Shown one piece after another: positions 11,600-25,333 of a stretch of 64,000 nt of DNA; the stretch's first letter is position 1; each line of letters begins with the position of its first letter. The notes beneath the pieces are model-generated. The model saw only the letters and a list, made by a program, of their open reading frames with translations. It ran no database searches and was not told where the DNA came from. The position numbers and the translations under genes are program-made. This DNA is from Dactylonectria macrodidyma. Its lineage: Eukaryota > Ascomycota > Sordariomycetes > Hypocreales > Nectriaceae. The DNA lies in assembly GCA_020744425.1 (NCBI GenBank), contig JAGMUV010000001.1, positions 4,340,001-4,404,000 of the forward strand, given 5' to 3'.

Positions 11600-14500
11600 A
11601 TTAGTTAATAAGTAAACTACTTATCCTAATTCTAATAAATATAAATAATAAGGAAGAAGTTATTATACTTATAAGTTATAAAGCAGAAGTATATAAGCTA
11701 AAGCGATATAATAAATAACTTAGTAATGCATTTAATAACCTTACTAAAGCTTTTTATAAAGATGCTATTAAGAAATAAGGATAAATTAATAACTTAAATG
11801 ACTAAATTAAAGTATTTATAAATAAACTTAAGAGGCTTATAAAGGCCTTTAAAAAATAAACTAGTCTTTATAAGGACTATATTAAGAATCTAGTCTCTAA
11901 TTTAGTAATAAGAAAAGATGCTAAAGAAATCCTTAAACTAAGATAATTGGACTCTTATAATAGATCTGTAATTACGCTCTAAGGATTCTTAATACAGCTT
12001 AGAGCCTACTAGCTATATTATCTAACCTAGTTTATTACTAGTAATGCTAGAGTCTAGTATACTATAGAGTTCCTTAAGAATAAAGCCTTTTAATAGTTTG
12101 AACTTATTATAAGGGACTATATTAACTATATCTATATTAATAGGAAGGAAGAAACTAAGGCTATTTATAAAAGCTAAAAGTCTTTAAGTATAAGCTTAGA
12201 AGTGCCTTTAGACTTTAAAATAAAAAGCAAGTAATAGAATAATAAATCTAGAAACTCTATTAGAAAGGAGCAGTATTTATATATATAGCTAAATATTATG
12301 ACCTCGCCTTATAACTTAACTAAGGAAAAGAAGGATATATAATAAGCTTCTATAAAAGGTTAAAGTCTAATATTAAAGATATAATAATTAAGAAAACTAA
12401 ACTTACTATATATAATAGACTAGTATAACTTACTATAGAAATTAATAACTAGTAATTCGAAAGATAATAGGAAAAGAAGACTAAGAAGTCTAGAGGATCC
12501 TATACTTTATAATAAAAGAATAGAAGAAACTATATAAATTAAAGAAAGAAATAATAAATAGATACTTTATATAAAATAGACTCAGGCCCTATAAACATTA
12601 GGATAATTAAGAAAGATTATTTTAAAGTCCTTTATTAGAACTATAGTGTCTTAGGATATACTTTTTATAAATATTAAAAGCCTAAAACCGATTAATAATT
12701 CAAACTAATACTTAAAAGTAAGAAAAAGGTAGGATAGGTTAGCTAATAGGAAGAAGAACCCTAGATAGGTAAGAAAATAGTTATAATAGCTAGAGCAGGT
12801 TATAATAATATAGGGATTTTATCTAATAAAATCACTCCTCTTATAAATAAAGAACTTAAGAGTAAAAAGATACTTAAGAACAAGACCTATAAAGAAAGAT
12901 AACTGAGTTAAAAGATAGAAAAAGAGTAGTAAATACCTTTTAAAGATTAATAGAAGGGTATAACTTCTAATATTAATAATATCTTAACGCTTTAGATACT
13001 AGTTCTATTACTTTTAAAGTTAAAAAAAGAAAGGCAACTTTATAATACTATTAAAAAGATTAGTATAGTTAGAAAGAGTAAGGAAATCTAAAAGAAAGGC
13101 ATCTTTAAGTATATTTAACTAATAATAGAAATAATAAATAAAGAAAGCGATATTCCTAATTAATAGCCTGCTTTAAAAACACTACTAATTATAGTAGCCT
13201 CTTATAAGAGCACTATTAAAATCTTATAATAATAATAAATAAATAATAAGATTAGATATAAGTACTACTTATATAAAGAAGGAGAACTAAGCATTAGTAT
13301 AAATACTAAAGCTAGATAAGTAAGAAGGCTTAGACTCCTTATTACTAATAAAGATATACTAGCCCCTATAGATAAATACTCTGAATCTAGTAATAATAGT
13401 AGTATTAATAATACTTTAGAAAATAAACTAATTATCTTATGACTTTTAAAAAGAGAGCTAAGAGAAAACACTTATAACTACTCTTTAGAAAAAGATAGGA
13501 AAAGTAAGCGAATATTAAAGCAGTTTATTAAATGAATATTAGATATAGTAGAAGGATAACCTATTTATATTTATATAATCTAATAAAAAGACCTTACTAA
13601 AGCAAATAGTTAAATAGAATAAGTAATTATAAGTAATAAGCTATTATTATACTTTTAATACTTTAAGTATATTAATATATTCTAAATATTATATACTTAC
13701 TATATATACTTATTATATTACTTTAAAAAACTTTATTATAATTATTATTTTATATAAATTATACTTTAGCTATTATAATAGTTCTATAATAGAATTAAAG
13801 TATAAGATTATAAAGTTATTAAATAGTTTAAAAGAATAGGAGTAGCTTAGCTTAAGCTATAAAATAACTTCTATTCTAAAGAATGTATTAAAAAAGACTT
13901 AATAATTAATAACTATATTATAGAAAAATGCTATATATATAAGAGAGAAAAAGTACAGTTATAACACAGCCTACTAGAATGCCTAACTAATTATATTATA
14001 AATTATAGTAATAGGAAGTGCTTTAAATATATAGAATACTTATAAGCAATCTATAAGAAGATTTATAAGATATATAAAGATAGGTTTAACTTTAAAACCT
14101 ATATAAGAAAAGAACTCTATAATAAGCTATAGTATAAAGAAATCTATAAGTATATAAAAAACGATACTTACTATCTATAATAAAGCGATAGATAAGTATA
14201 GTAAAAGTAAAAACATCACTTTTAAAAAAGGCTCTAAGTACTATAAAAAGTCCTAAAGAGGATATAATTATAATAAAAGTCTGAATTAATAGAGTATAAG
14301 TAATAGTACTAATAGACTATAGTACTATTATAAATTATATTTAACTAAAGTTAGTAAATAAGTTAGTATTATTATAGAAATATAAGAAATTTCTTTATAA
14401 AGTATTTAATTTAAAAGGAATACCTTTTAGCTATAATAAAGGAAGGGTATTATAAGAGATTAATTACTTTAAAGTACTTATAAAAAGAAGAAACTAAGGA

Positions 14501-17500
14501 GTGGACTTTAATATCCTTAATATTAAAGACTACTTAGTAATACTTAGATAATCTTAGCTATAAAGGCATAACTCTAATATTAACTAAAAGAAAGGCTAAA
14601 TGCATTAAAAAAACGCATCTCTTTAGATTATAAATAATAATAGATATAACCTAAGATCTTAAGCTTTAATTAGTAATAAGAATAATAATAAAGTTATAAA
14701 AGAAGAAATAATAAATACTTCCTTACTCTTAAAGAGAATAAAATAAAAGTATTAATAAGGGAAAATGCAATATATAAAACGAATTATTATATTTATTTAA
14801 AAATAGTTCAGACAGATAGATAAGGACTTTAAAGAGTAGAAAAAATAATAATAAGTAAAGGAGGAATGACTTAAAAACGTACTCTTAAGATACTGAATCT
14901 ATAAAAAACTCTTTAAAAAAGAACTTAAGACTAGTTTTTAGAACTAAGCGAATAGGATTTAGAAATCGTCCTAAAGGATAGGACCAATCCTAAGTTTTTT
15001 CCTATCTATAATCTTAATAATAATAAGCTAATAATACTAAGAGAATATATCTAAGAAATAGAGAGAAAAGGCTATATTTAGAAATTGAAGTCTTTAGCTA
15101 AATACTTAGTTATATTTATACTTAAAAAGAACAGAAAGCTATGCCTTTATATAGACTATAAGTAACTTAACTTAATTACTAAAAAGGATTGTATACTATT
15201 ACTTCTAATCCTTAAGATATATAATAGGCTATATAAGGCTAAGTAGTTTATAGCACTTAATCTTAAAGGAGCTTATAACCTGATTTATATTAAATAAGGA
15301 TATAAATAGAAGATTGCTTTTAAAACTAAGTTCAGATTATATAAATATTTAATTATGCTTTTTAAACTTATTAATATATTAGCTATATTCTAATAAATAA
15401 TTAATAATATACTATATAAATATTTTAATATCTTTATTATATACTATTTAGATAATATACTTATTTTCTTTAAAAATAAAAAAGACTATAAGTAATATAT
15501 CTATAGTATTATAAAAGCTATAAGATATAAACTTATTTATTAAACCTAAAAAAAGTAACTTTTATACTTTAAAAGTAGAGTTCTTTAAGTATATTATATT
15601 CTATAACTAAGTATAAATAGACTTTAAAAAGATTATAATAATATAAGAATAGAAATAACTTAAAAACCTTATAGAATTACAATCCTTCTTTAGATTTATA
15701 AACTACTATTAATAATTTATTAAATACTTTAGTAAATATACTATCCTACTTATTAAGTTTATAAAGAAAGGAGTTAAGTTTAAATAGGATAATAAGGCAG
15801 AATAGGCCTTTTAGTTAATTAAGGATATAATTACTTTAGAACCTATCTTAGTATTATTTAATCTTAATAAAGAAATTGAATTAAAAACTAATGCTTTAGG
15901 ATTTACTCTAAGTAATTAGATTAAATAAAGGGATAAAAACGGATTATTATACTTTATTATATTTTATTTATATAAGATGTATAGAATAGAACTTAATTAC
16001 TCTATTTATAACTAAGAATTCCTAGCTATTATTAACTGCTTTAAGGAATTTTAATATTATCTTTTAAAAAGTAATTATAAGGTTAAGGTCTATATAGATT
16101 ATAAGAATATCTTATACTTTATAATAATATAGAAACTTAGTAAATAATAATTTAAATATATTAAATATTTATTAGAATTTAACTATATTATTATTTATAT
16201 AAAAGGATTAGAAAATGGATAAGCTAATATAATTAGTTAATATACTGACTTTAATATTAAAAAGATTAAAGCTAGTAAATAGATTTTCTCCTTTATTCTT
16301 AAAGGATACTTATAATAAAAATACTTAGAATATATATACTAGTACTATAAATGCTTACTATAAATAACACTTAGTAGTATACTATATAACCTATAATAAT
16401 GAATTACTAAAGAAAATTAAATAATATAACTAGACTTATAAAATGAATAGAGTTATAAAGAACCCTTACTTAATTCTTACTTTATAATTAGAACTATAAA
16501 AACTATAAGTTCTAATAGAATTATAAGAATAGCTTATATAAGAAATATATTCTTATATACTATATAATTACTAAGGAGTTAATAAAACCCTTAAGAGAGT
16601 TAAATTAATATATACATTTCCTAGAATTAAGAAGGTTATATAAGACATTATTTAATAATACAGCCTTATATAAAAACCAAGGCATAATACTATAAGCCTT
16701 ATAAAGAACTGCAGCCCCTACTAATAGCTTAAAGACTATAGCATTCTATTACTATAGATTTCATTATAAAACTACCTTTATTAGAAGACCTAGTAACTGG
16801 AGCCTTTTATAATAGCATTCTTATTATTATAGATAGATTTATGAAATTTTCTTATTTTATATTATATAAAGAGGTAATAGATATAGAAGAATTCGCTTAT
16901 ATATTTAATTAGAATATTATTAGTATATATAGACTACTAGTAGAGATTCTAACTAATAGAAGACCCCTATTTATATTTAAATTTTAGTAAGCTTTAATAG
17001 TATAGCTTAGACTTAATTATTAATTAATTACTATATTCTGACTATAAGTGGATAGATAAATAGAAAGAATAAACCAGATCTTTAAATAATATTTATAATA
17101 CTATATTAATTATAAATAGAATGATTAAGTTAAAAAACTATTAATAGCTTAACTAAGCTATAATACTATTATATATAAAAGTATAAAGCTTATACTAGTA
17201 TTTATAAATTTTAGATTTATACTTAATATATATTATAGACTATAAGAAGGAATTATTAACCTTTATATAATACTTACTTCTAATAAACTAAAAAACCTTT
17301 ATAAAGAACTGAGGACTAAACTTAAGTTTATTAGAAACTAAATAAGAAAATACTATAAATTTAAATAGATAAAAAGACTATCCTTTTTAAAAGGGAATAT
17401 AGTCCTCTTAGCTATAAAAAATGTTTTAATAAACAGACTAAGTAAAAAACTTAACTATAAGTTTATTAGACCTTATAAAGTTTTAGAAAAAATCTTAGAA

Positions 17501-17770
17501 AATAATTATAAATTAGATCTAAAAAGTAAAAAACATTTAGTATTTTACATTTTACTACTAGAACTATTTAAAAATATAATTATAGTTAATAATAGTTATA
17601 ACTATGAATTATAAGTAAAAGATCTAGAAGAGTACTATATTAAAGAAATCTATAATATAAAGAAAATTAATAGTAAGATAATATACTTTATTAAATAGAA
17701 AGACTACTTAGAAAGCGAAATATTATAATAATTACTAGAAAACCTTAACTATATATAGTATCTACTAAAA
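11600..17770 (+). pseudogene. Element B gag-pol with chromodomain, decayed
   Basis: Frames are broken by RIP-type stops but the order of domains is readable. The reverse transcriptase has LCLYIDYK near 15145, LDLKGAYNLIYIKQGYK near 15255 and the catalytic box YYLDNILIFF at 15440-15475 (second Asp lost to Asn). The integrase core begins SIDFIIKLPLLEDLVTG near 16755. A C-terminal chromodomain-like segment (EEYYIKEIYNIKKINSK) runs at 17620-17700. In living chromoviruses the chromodomain steers insertion to heterochromatin marked by H3K9 methylation. That fits B landing inside another element (inference). Confidence 0.75.
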
Positions 17771-17846
17771 GCATTTTATATATAATAATAAAAGAAGAAG
17801 AAGGATTAGAAATAGAAGGGTTAAATATCCTTAGACTTATAGATGC

Positions 17847-18215
17847 CTAATTAAAATCATTTAGGATAATAAGTAGCTATAACTCTTACACTACTTGGCT
17901 CTTCTGAATGTCTAAAGCCTTTAATAGACTATCCTCCTTATCTAGACCTTAGAGTCTATAACGAACTATCTTTAAATGCTTTTCTTTTACTTTACTTTAG
18001 GTTTTTTATAAATAAGCCAGATAGCCTACTGCGATAGCCATACGCGCTTATAAGGAGGCTAACTCTTTATAAAGCCTTAAGAGATCCTCGCCTGCTTCCT
18101 CCTTATCCGCTTCTAGCTTCTTCTTAGTATTTATAAGCTTAAATACTATAACTAATTAGTAAGTAAGCATACTAAGAATGAAAAAAACTACTTATAAAAT
18201 AATATAACTTATAAA
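17847..18215 (-). pseudogene. Antisense coiled-coil ORF of element B (decayed)
   Basis: 123 codons on the strand opposite to B's pol, just downstream of the chromodomain. Stops appear only at former Gln codons. Readable parts are KKKLEADKEEAGEDLLRLYK, ELASL, then a helix with KVKEKHLKIV and GLDKEDSLLKALD. The composition (Lys/Glu, Leu heptads) predicts a coiled coil. Element A has the homologous ORF at the same relative place and orientation. I know this type only as hypothetical proteins in fungal genomes. Start codon uncertain. Confidence 0.6.
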
Positions 18216-18930
18216 CTCGCTATTGAAACCGCTGTTCGGACTTTTGTTTCTGCACTGCTGCGTTCCTCGTTGCCGCGTTTCTGTATAGTCACGTATTTGC
18301 ATTGCTTGAGTTGTCTTAAGACGAAGGACTCGATTGATTGGTCGACCTAGTTACAGATAGACTCTTATCCCTCCTCCCTTAAACCTTCCTCCGCCAAATC
18401 CTTCAACCTATCGCAGTCGATATCAGAGGCGACCGCAGTAGGATTCCCTTAGTTTCTAACGCATCACTCCTTCGGCTGCATATTAATCAGCATAAGGTCG
18501 GCCCATAACTGCATGACCTATGCGTTATAGTTAGTGCTCTTTAGGTTATTAAAGAAGGCATTATTAATAGTTATTATTTCCTTCCTTACTTCCCTTTAAG
18601 CTAATTCCTTTAATAAGACTTGCTCTATCTTAATCCATTAGATTATATCCTTATCTAGTAAGGCTTATAGGAATAGGTTCTCTTAGAGGATGTAGTAATT
18701 AAAGATTACTAGCTGGATAAGCCTCTTGCGACCAGGCTAGCTGAACTCAGCCTCTGTTATACATTCTAGGCCAGATAGGCAAGATGCTCTTTATAGCCTA
18801 GGAAGCAGGCTTCGATCTTTTTCGATTCTTTTGGCTAGTGTATATGCAAGACGATTCTCGTATGCTAGTGTCAGCGAGGGTCCGCCGGGCTATCGCGCGA
18901 TGCGCCGCACGCGTATTATGTCATTTGTTT
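18209..18930 (-). pseudogene. Second antisense frame in element B, partly spared by RIP
   Basis: One minus-strand frame runs about 240 codons with almost all stops of the RIP type. It includes readable segments such as YENRLAYTLAKRIEKDRSLL, ALLDKDII and EIITINNAFFNNLKSTNY, then VMQLWADLMLINMQPKE. The 5' part (about 18720-18930) is GC-rich and nearly unmutated. I do not recognise the protein. It could be an accessory gene of B, the N-terminal exon of the coiled-coil ORF, or a captured host fragment. No clean start codon seen. Confidence 0.35.
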
Positions 18931-19068
18931 AGTCAGGGGGGGTCATTTTGAATTACGATCAGGAATTACAAAGCATTGAATTGTGATGTGATTAGAATTG
19001 CGATGAGGTAACTTAGAATGCGATGAACCCTCACAGGGCTTTTATCGTATGACGATTTTGCCTTCTGA

Positions 19069-19122
19069 TATCTAGCTTTTCTATCTAGCTTTTCTATCTA
19101 GCTTTTCTATCTAGCTTTCCAG
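19069..19122. repeat. 13-bp tandem repeat, about 4 copies
   Basis: The unit tatctagcttttc is repeated head to tail inside the non-coding 3' part of element B, in a stretch that escaped heavy RIP. It is too short and spacer-free to be a CRISPR. Confidence 0.75.
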
Positions 19123-19652
19123 CTGCTTAACGCATCTCGAAGGGTTGATTAGGATAGTAAGGCTTACACTCTGATGTAGTAGAAACTCTAGTCATTCTGA
19201 GTTGCTATTGCCTTAGGCTTGGGTTTTAGGCCCTTATACTATTATTCACTATTAGTTATTTTTTTTTTTTACTGTTTAACCTCTGGCCCCTCTCTGAGTA
19301 TGCGCTGCTAAGGACTATAACCTTAATAACTTATAAACTATTATAAGACTTTTTTAGCCTTATGCATTTACTATAATAAGATAAGTTATTAGAAAATATA
19401 TAGCTTTTATTATAATAAAAGCACTAATTATAAGGCATATCTAATAGTACTCTAATAATAGTAATAGTATAAGAAAGAGCGTTTGCTTCTAGAGTTTTAT
19501 ATATAAGCAGTTTCTATATATAGTTAGATATATTTATTAGTATAATATATTATAAAAAATATTTAAAAAGGAAGAATAATAAACTAATAGGGCTATTAAG
19601 CAAAGACTAATTATATAGCCTTAAGGATAAGACCCTAAGGGGAGAGATATTA

Positions 19653-20035
19653 TATTATAGCCTAGGTTCTTACTAAGCAGTTAAGAATAGTAGAATAATA
19701 AGACCTACATCTAGTTCAGACTAATAGCATAGTTCTATCCTAGGACTAACGCTTTATTAAGACTAATAGTAATAGTCTAAGACTGATAGCAGTCTTCTAA
19801 GTAAAATAGTAATTTACTTAGTATATAGTTAACTAAGGAGTGTATATTTAATATAAGTAGTTCTTTAGCTATTAATATAACTTAGTTATATTAAGTATGT
19901 TCTACTCTACTATTACTAAATATAATAAGCATTATTTAATCTTAACTTACCTAATTACTTTACTACTTAAACTTCTAGATCAGGACCTAGTATATACTAG
20001 CCTTATGAGGATAGCGTATTGACCTGATTGTTACA
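19653..20035 (+). repeat. Element B 3' LTR
   Basis: 383 bp, preceded by a purine run (aaggggagagata) that fits a polypurine tract for plus-strand priming. It differs from the 5' LTR by transitions. The last 60 bases are almost unmutated. Followed by TTTAG, the target duplication. Confidence 0.85.
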
Positions 20036-20244
20036 TTTAGTATAAAGTGTAATAATCTCTTTATCCTTATTTCTAAATAAGTCCATATCTCAGTCTCTGT
20101 TAGAATCCTAGGCCCTGCGCTAAAGAGCGAGTCCTTTATCCTTAGAAGAGCTAGAGCTAGTATTAATAAGAGTTATAAGTACTATAATAGCTTATTATTA
20201 TTACTTAGTATATAAAGTAACTATTTAAATAAGAGCTATTAATA

Positions 20245-20260
20245 TATAATAGTTATATTC
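20245..20260 (-). repeat. First 16 bp of element A right LTR, cut off by element C
   Basis: tataatagttatattc aligns base for base with 3255-3270 of the left LTR, with only C/T and G/A differences. The rest of the LTR resumes at 25945, after element C and its duplication. Confidence 0.8.
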
Positions 20261-20469
20261 TGTTAGAAAGCTAGTATAGTACTTAAATGACTTAATTGTG
20301 TGTATATTATCTATATATATATAGGAGGTCTCCTGGCTATGACTGTATATATATTCTAATTACTATTAAAAGTAGAGGCCTGAAGTATTTATACTAATAG
20401 GCAGTCTTAACTCTAGAAGTTATTATATAACTACCTAATTAAATGCTTTATATATAATCCAATCTAACA
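20261..20469 (-). repeat. Element C left LTR (3' LTR in transcription sense)
   Basis: 209 bp with short terminal inverted repeat TGTTAG...CTAACA. Paired with 25731-25939. Confidence 0.85.
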
Positions 20470-20529
20470 CACCCCTTTAGCTTAAAAGCATTACTATTAA
20501 GCTGCGCTCTTTATCTTTCCTTAGTTATT

Positions 20530-23500
20530 CTAATTAATTAAAGAGATCTATTAGCTTAAGCTACTAAGTGAATTTAGTAAATGCCTCTTCTAGCAGGCTC
20601 TTCATTAAGCTATTAGTAAGCAATTATATTAATAAGGTATAGATTATTTTAATCTTTTCTTCTAATATCTCTTATTTAAGCTAGTAGTTGTGAATATTAA
20701 TATACTATAACTTTATCTATAGCTGTATAAGCTTTATTATAATTAGTCAGATAGTCTATTTATTATTATATTTAATAGTGACTCTTAAAGGTAAGGTAGT
20801 CACTTAGTAAGCAGTTAGTAAAGATAAATTAATTTTTAATACTAAAATAAGTCTGCTTATAAAGAGGGCTTTTTTAATAGCTTATAATAAAGCGAGTAGC
20901 TTAGCTTTAGTTATTAATATTATAACTATATCCTGCTTATTTGCTTTCTATAATATAACCCTTTTAAATAGCTTTATAATAAAGGCTTATAAGCTCTAAT
21001 AGTCTGCTGAGTTATTTATAAAACTCATATTAGAAGCTACTTATAAGCCATCTTCTTTACATCTAGGGATTGTACTATATTTAAAGGAAAGACTGCGTGT
21101 TTTAATAAGGTACTATAAGGCACGATCGGCTACTTAATAGTGCTATAGCCCTAGGTTCTAGTTAAACCTAGCTAGCTAGCTTACTATAAATACTATATCC
21201 AGTCAGGTTATTATAGCTATATATATAATCGTTCTGACTTTATATTAATAAAGATTGACGCTTCTAGGGCTAGCGATCTCTTTATAGAGCAATAGTTCTT
21301 CTTATATTATAAGAGTTATCGCTCATAGTCTTAGCATATGATCGGCGAGCAGTTAGCGTATCTTATTAATATAAGAGGACTGTAAGAGCTATAGGCAATG
21401 GTTTCTACAGTCTTAGATTACTTCGATCCCTAGGAACTACTATAGAGGCTTGCCTCCTTTTAGATAATAGGTCTTTTATAAGTCTTCTATTAGTAATATT
21501 GCTTAGGGCTTGACCTGCTTTAGAAAGCAGAGGATGTAGTTATCTATATAGAAGAAGAAGATAATATCTTTATAAAGCTAGTAATAGTCCTTGCTTAGTA
21601 CTTAGCGAAAGCCTGCTTATAGTAAACCCTTCTTAAAGTGCTTTTATTATAAAAGAGGCGATTGTCTAAGACTATAGAAGGCTTTCTATAGCTTTAGGAT
21701 CATTCCTAGCTTCTAATATCCTCTAAGCATTTCTATATAAATCTCTTTATTAAGCTTCGTATATATAAAGGCATTAACTGCATTATATTATAGTATATTA
21801 TAGTTAAAATAGTTAGCTAGGGCTATGAGAGTCCTGAATGATATACTTACTAGGGTTATTATATAAGTCTTTTAACTATTAATCGCTTATTAATTATTAT
21901 ATACTATAAGGCATACTTTAATCTTTAAGAATCTCCTATACTTATTAAGCTTATAAATATAGACCTAATAGTAGCTAAGTACTTAGCGATCTTTTATTAT
22001 AGACTTAGTAACTTCAATCTATAATTATAACTCTATATAACTTTATAAATATGCCTTCTTAACTATAAGTATTATATCCTAGTATAGATAACTTAATCTC
22101 TTTATATATAAGCTAAGAAGTAGCTCTAATAGTTACTAATATATACTAATAATAGACTGCCTTTCCTCCCCTAGTATAGAGCTCGTCCTATCCTACTAGG
22201 CTTCTCGCTTTCCTATAGTAACTGCAGAGCTCGTCCTATCCTGCTAGGCTTCTTGCTTTCTTATACCCAGTTCGATCTGAGGGCGAGTAACACTTCCTCT
22301 ATTAAACGATCTAACGGAGCTAGCCAGGCTGCTATAGACCGCTCGGCGGTTGCTTGTGCGGTGTTTTAGTGATTAGAGTCTCCTAGCTAGGAATGCTGCC
22401 TTGAAGGAGATCCTTTATCTCGCCGGCTGTTTGCTGACCTTTCTATAACTGATCTCGTCATCTGCCTCTCCCTTTTCACGCCCCTTTATACTAAGACCAA
22501 CGGCCAAGGTATAGAAGAACGCAGTAAGCAGTGACTATAGGGGAGTAGGAAGTAATTTAAACTTAGCTATTATATACTCTTCTAATATCTCTCTAGGCTC
22601 CTCTTATTCCCAATCACTCACTAAGTATTCAGCAAAGTGACTATCTTCTAACCTATCTTAGATCTTATCTGCCTCATTATCTAGTAGCTATGATACTTAT
22701 TGCTCTGCGTATTCTTATATTAATAGTAGCTCCTGGATTTGCTTCTAGATAGCCTTAAGGTCTTCTTTTAGTAAATCGTCCTAAAGGCTCTTTAAGCGCC
22801 TATCGAATAGTTACTATTCGTTAAATATAATGTTCTAAGTAGTAAAGATCTCTTTCTATAATGGATTCTATATTCTAAAGGAATTGCTAGATATATAACT
22901 AATTAGAAAGCTGATCTAAGCTCTTAGTAACTGCCTTTATAGCCGGTTCTTTTATAGCTATATATTAACTATAAGGGCGAAGACTTTATAGTTATATACT
23001 TAGAAGTATAAGAGATCAGGCTTTATAGTCTTTTCTAGCTAAAATTAGCTATAGAATAGTTTATATAGAGTCTTCTAATTCTTATATATTAATAATATAT
23101 AATTATATAAGTAAGTAACTGCTTTTATTAACTCTAGCTATAAGTATTTAAATAACTTAGCTTTAGTATATATTATATAGCTCTTTTAGATAATAATAGT
23201 AATTACTTATTCTATACTTCTATTTTATACTTAAGTATTAAGTACTAAGGGCTTAGTAAGTATTTTATAATCCCTTAGTAATTCTATAACCTATAAATAT
23301 ATATTTATAATCTTATTATTATATTTAATTGCTTTAACTTTAATAAAGTATTAGACTTCTAATATCTTAAAGAAATAAGTAATTACTAAGTATAGTATAA
23401 GTATTAACTAATTATTTATATAATAGTCTTATAAGTAACTAATAGCTCTATTTATAAAGATCTAGACTAATATATATTTAGTATAGCCTTAGATTATTAA

Positions 23501-25325
23501 ATAGAAATTAAAAGTAATATAGTTACTTAGCCTTACTCTAGCTATTACTTTTTATAAAGCCTATCTAATTATTTAGCAAGCCTTTACTATACTATAAGTA
23601 TTATAGTTAATAGTTATAATCCTTTATAGTCCTTTAGGCTCTTCTATCTTTAGTCTAACGCCTCTTAAGGCGCTTATTAAGCACTTAAGAGCATTAAGGC
23701 CTAGATAACCTAGCTATTAGTACTATATAATAGTATCTCTTTAGAGAGGTTATCTATAAGTTTATAATATATGCTTTTATCTTTTCTAGGGTTAATTAGA
23801 AAGGAGTGCTACTAAGCTATTAGTAAGTGCTTATTAAGTATTTAATATAATTAGTTAGCTCTCCTTCTCTTTAAGGACCTACTATCCTTCCTACTTATTA
23901 ATAGCTCTAAAGAAGGTTCTATCTAATCTCCTAAGATAATTATTTCCTAGTCTTATATTTTACTAAATGCTTTACTTTCTTAACTTTAAAAAGAATATAA
24001 GGTTAGTAATAAAAGCTATATATAGTATAATATTAAGGACTATAAGCTTCTTTAGTAAACTATTAGTAGCTATTAAAGTAATAATTCCTTTACTATATCT
24101 ATTAATTAATACTTATTATATACTTAACTAAAAGAAGTCTCTTAGAGGAGCTATTTATAAATTCTTTATTCTTATTATATTATAAAAGATATTTAGTATT
24201 GCTCCTAAGTCTAAGAGGACAGAATCTCATAGCGGATAGTATTTACTAACTATTAGAGCAGTATTCATATTATAAGACCTTACTAGTCTAAGTTATACAG
24301 ACCCTTCTAGTTTAATCTTTTTAATCTAATTAGCTAAGTTATCTTTATTCCTTTCGATCCACTACTTAATATAGTTAGCAATATACTTAATAAGTAAAAA
24401 TCCTTATAGTATCCTCTTTAGAAAAGCATAGTAATATTATATAAGTAGATAGAAGAGGTAATATACTAAGTACTTAGATTCCTTATTATCTTTAATACTC
24501 TAGTAAAAACGCTTCTTACTTCTACCTTTTTATTAAGCATTCTTTAAGTAACTTTTATCTTATTCTTTTTAGCTACTTTTACTATAGAAAGCGCTTAGTA
24601 TAATTCTTGCTTTCTTTAGAAGCTCTAGCTAGTTACTAATCGCTTTATGAATATTTATTATAACTAGCCTAATAGTAAAGGTACTAGCTCTAACCTAGAG
24701 GGTCTGGGTTATATTATAAGCATTAATTTATAACTCTATTAATATAGATTATAAAGCGCTAATTAAGTCATTAAGTTATTAATTAAGCTCTATTACTTCT
24801 TAGAGCTTAATATCCTAGGCTTTATTAATAGTATTCTTTTAATATATAAGCCAGTCTTTAGTTACTTAATAGGTTATGATCTTATTTAAGTATAGTTTAG
24901 CTAATATCTTATAATATATTTAATAAGCCTTTTACTTATATTTATCTTTAATAAAGAAGAACTTATTATAAAGTAATTAAATCTACTTAGTAAAGGACTT
25001 CTTATTTAAGTAATAATACTAAGAATAGGTTTTATTAATTATATTTATAACTTAGTCTTTAATAGTCTTTATCTTCTTAACTATTTATAAGTATAGCTTA
25101 TTATAATGCTTATAGTTAGTCTATAGTGCATTATATATTCAGAAACCCTTCTCTATTAATTCATTAATATCTTAGGCTTAGATAGCTATATTATCCCCTT
25201 CTTAGAAGGTTGGATTATTATTATCTATTTAGGTTATAATTATATTAGCACTTTAGATAGAGATTAATAGAGTATTAGTAAGCATTCTATAATTACTTAA
25301 TATATATTTCTTATAGAACTTCTTA
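20530..25325 (-). pseudogene. Element C gag-pol (copia type), decayed
   Basis: On the minus strand the extreme C-terminus near 20570-20640 reads LTNSLMKSLLEEAFTKF, the usual end of copia RNase H (cf. DGLTKxL...F in intact element D). A reverse transcriptase box reads IIFFFYIDNYILCF near 21540 (from YVDD, last Asp lost). Order and orientation agree with Ty1/copia (integrase before reverse transcriptase). Gag and integrase parts (about 22500-25300) are too mutated for me to place exactly. Confidence 0.6.
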
Positions 25326-25333
25326 ATATCTAG

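Larger units (their letters stand above)
11112..20035 (+). mobile_element. Element B: RIP-decayed Ty3/gypsy chromovirus nested in A
   Basis: 383-bp LTRs at 11112-11494 and 19653-20035 begin T(G/A)TTACAGCC or its RIP variant and end GATTGTTACA (mutated in the left copy). The target duplication TTTAG is at 11107-11111 and 20036-20040. Pol reads on the plus strand: gag region, protease-like DSG near 12578, reverse transcriptase 15000-15500, integrase 16500-17600, chromodomain 17590-17770. A chromodomain after the integrase is the hallmark of chromoviruses. An antisense ORF region follows. The element lies between A's gag and A's right LTR. It is dead through RIP. Confidence 0.85.

Noticed and set aside
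13265..13471. 68-codon minus-strand frame inside element B
   Set aside because: It is antisense to decayed pol, Leu/Ser-rich from AT bias, and the only uninterrupted frame by chance.
19069..19122. CRISPR array
   Set aside because: Units are contiguous 13-mers without spacers, in a eukaryotic transposon.
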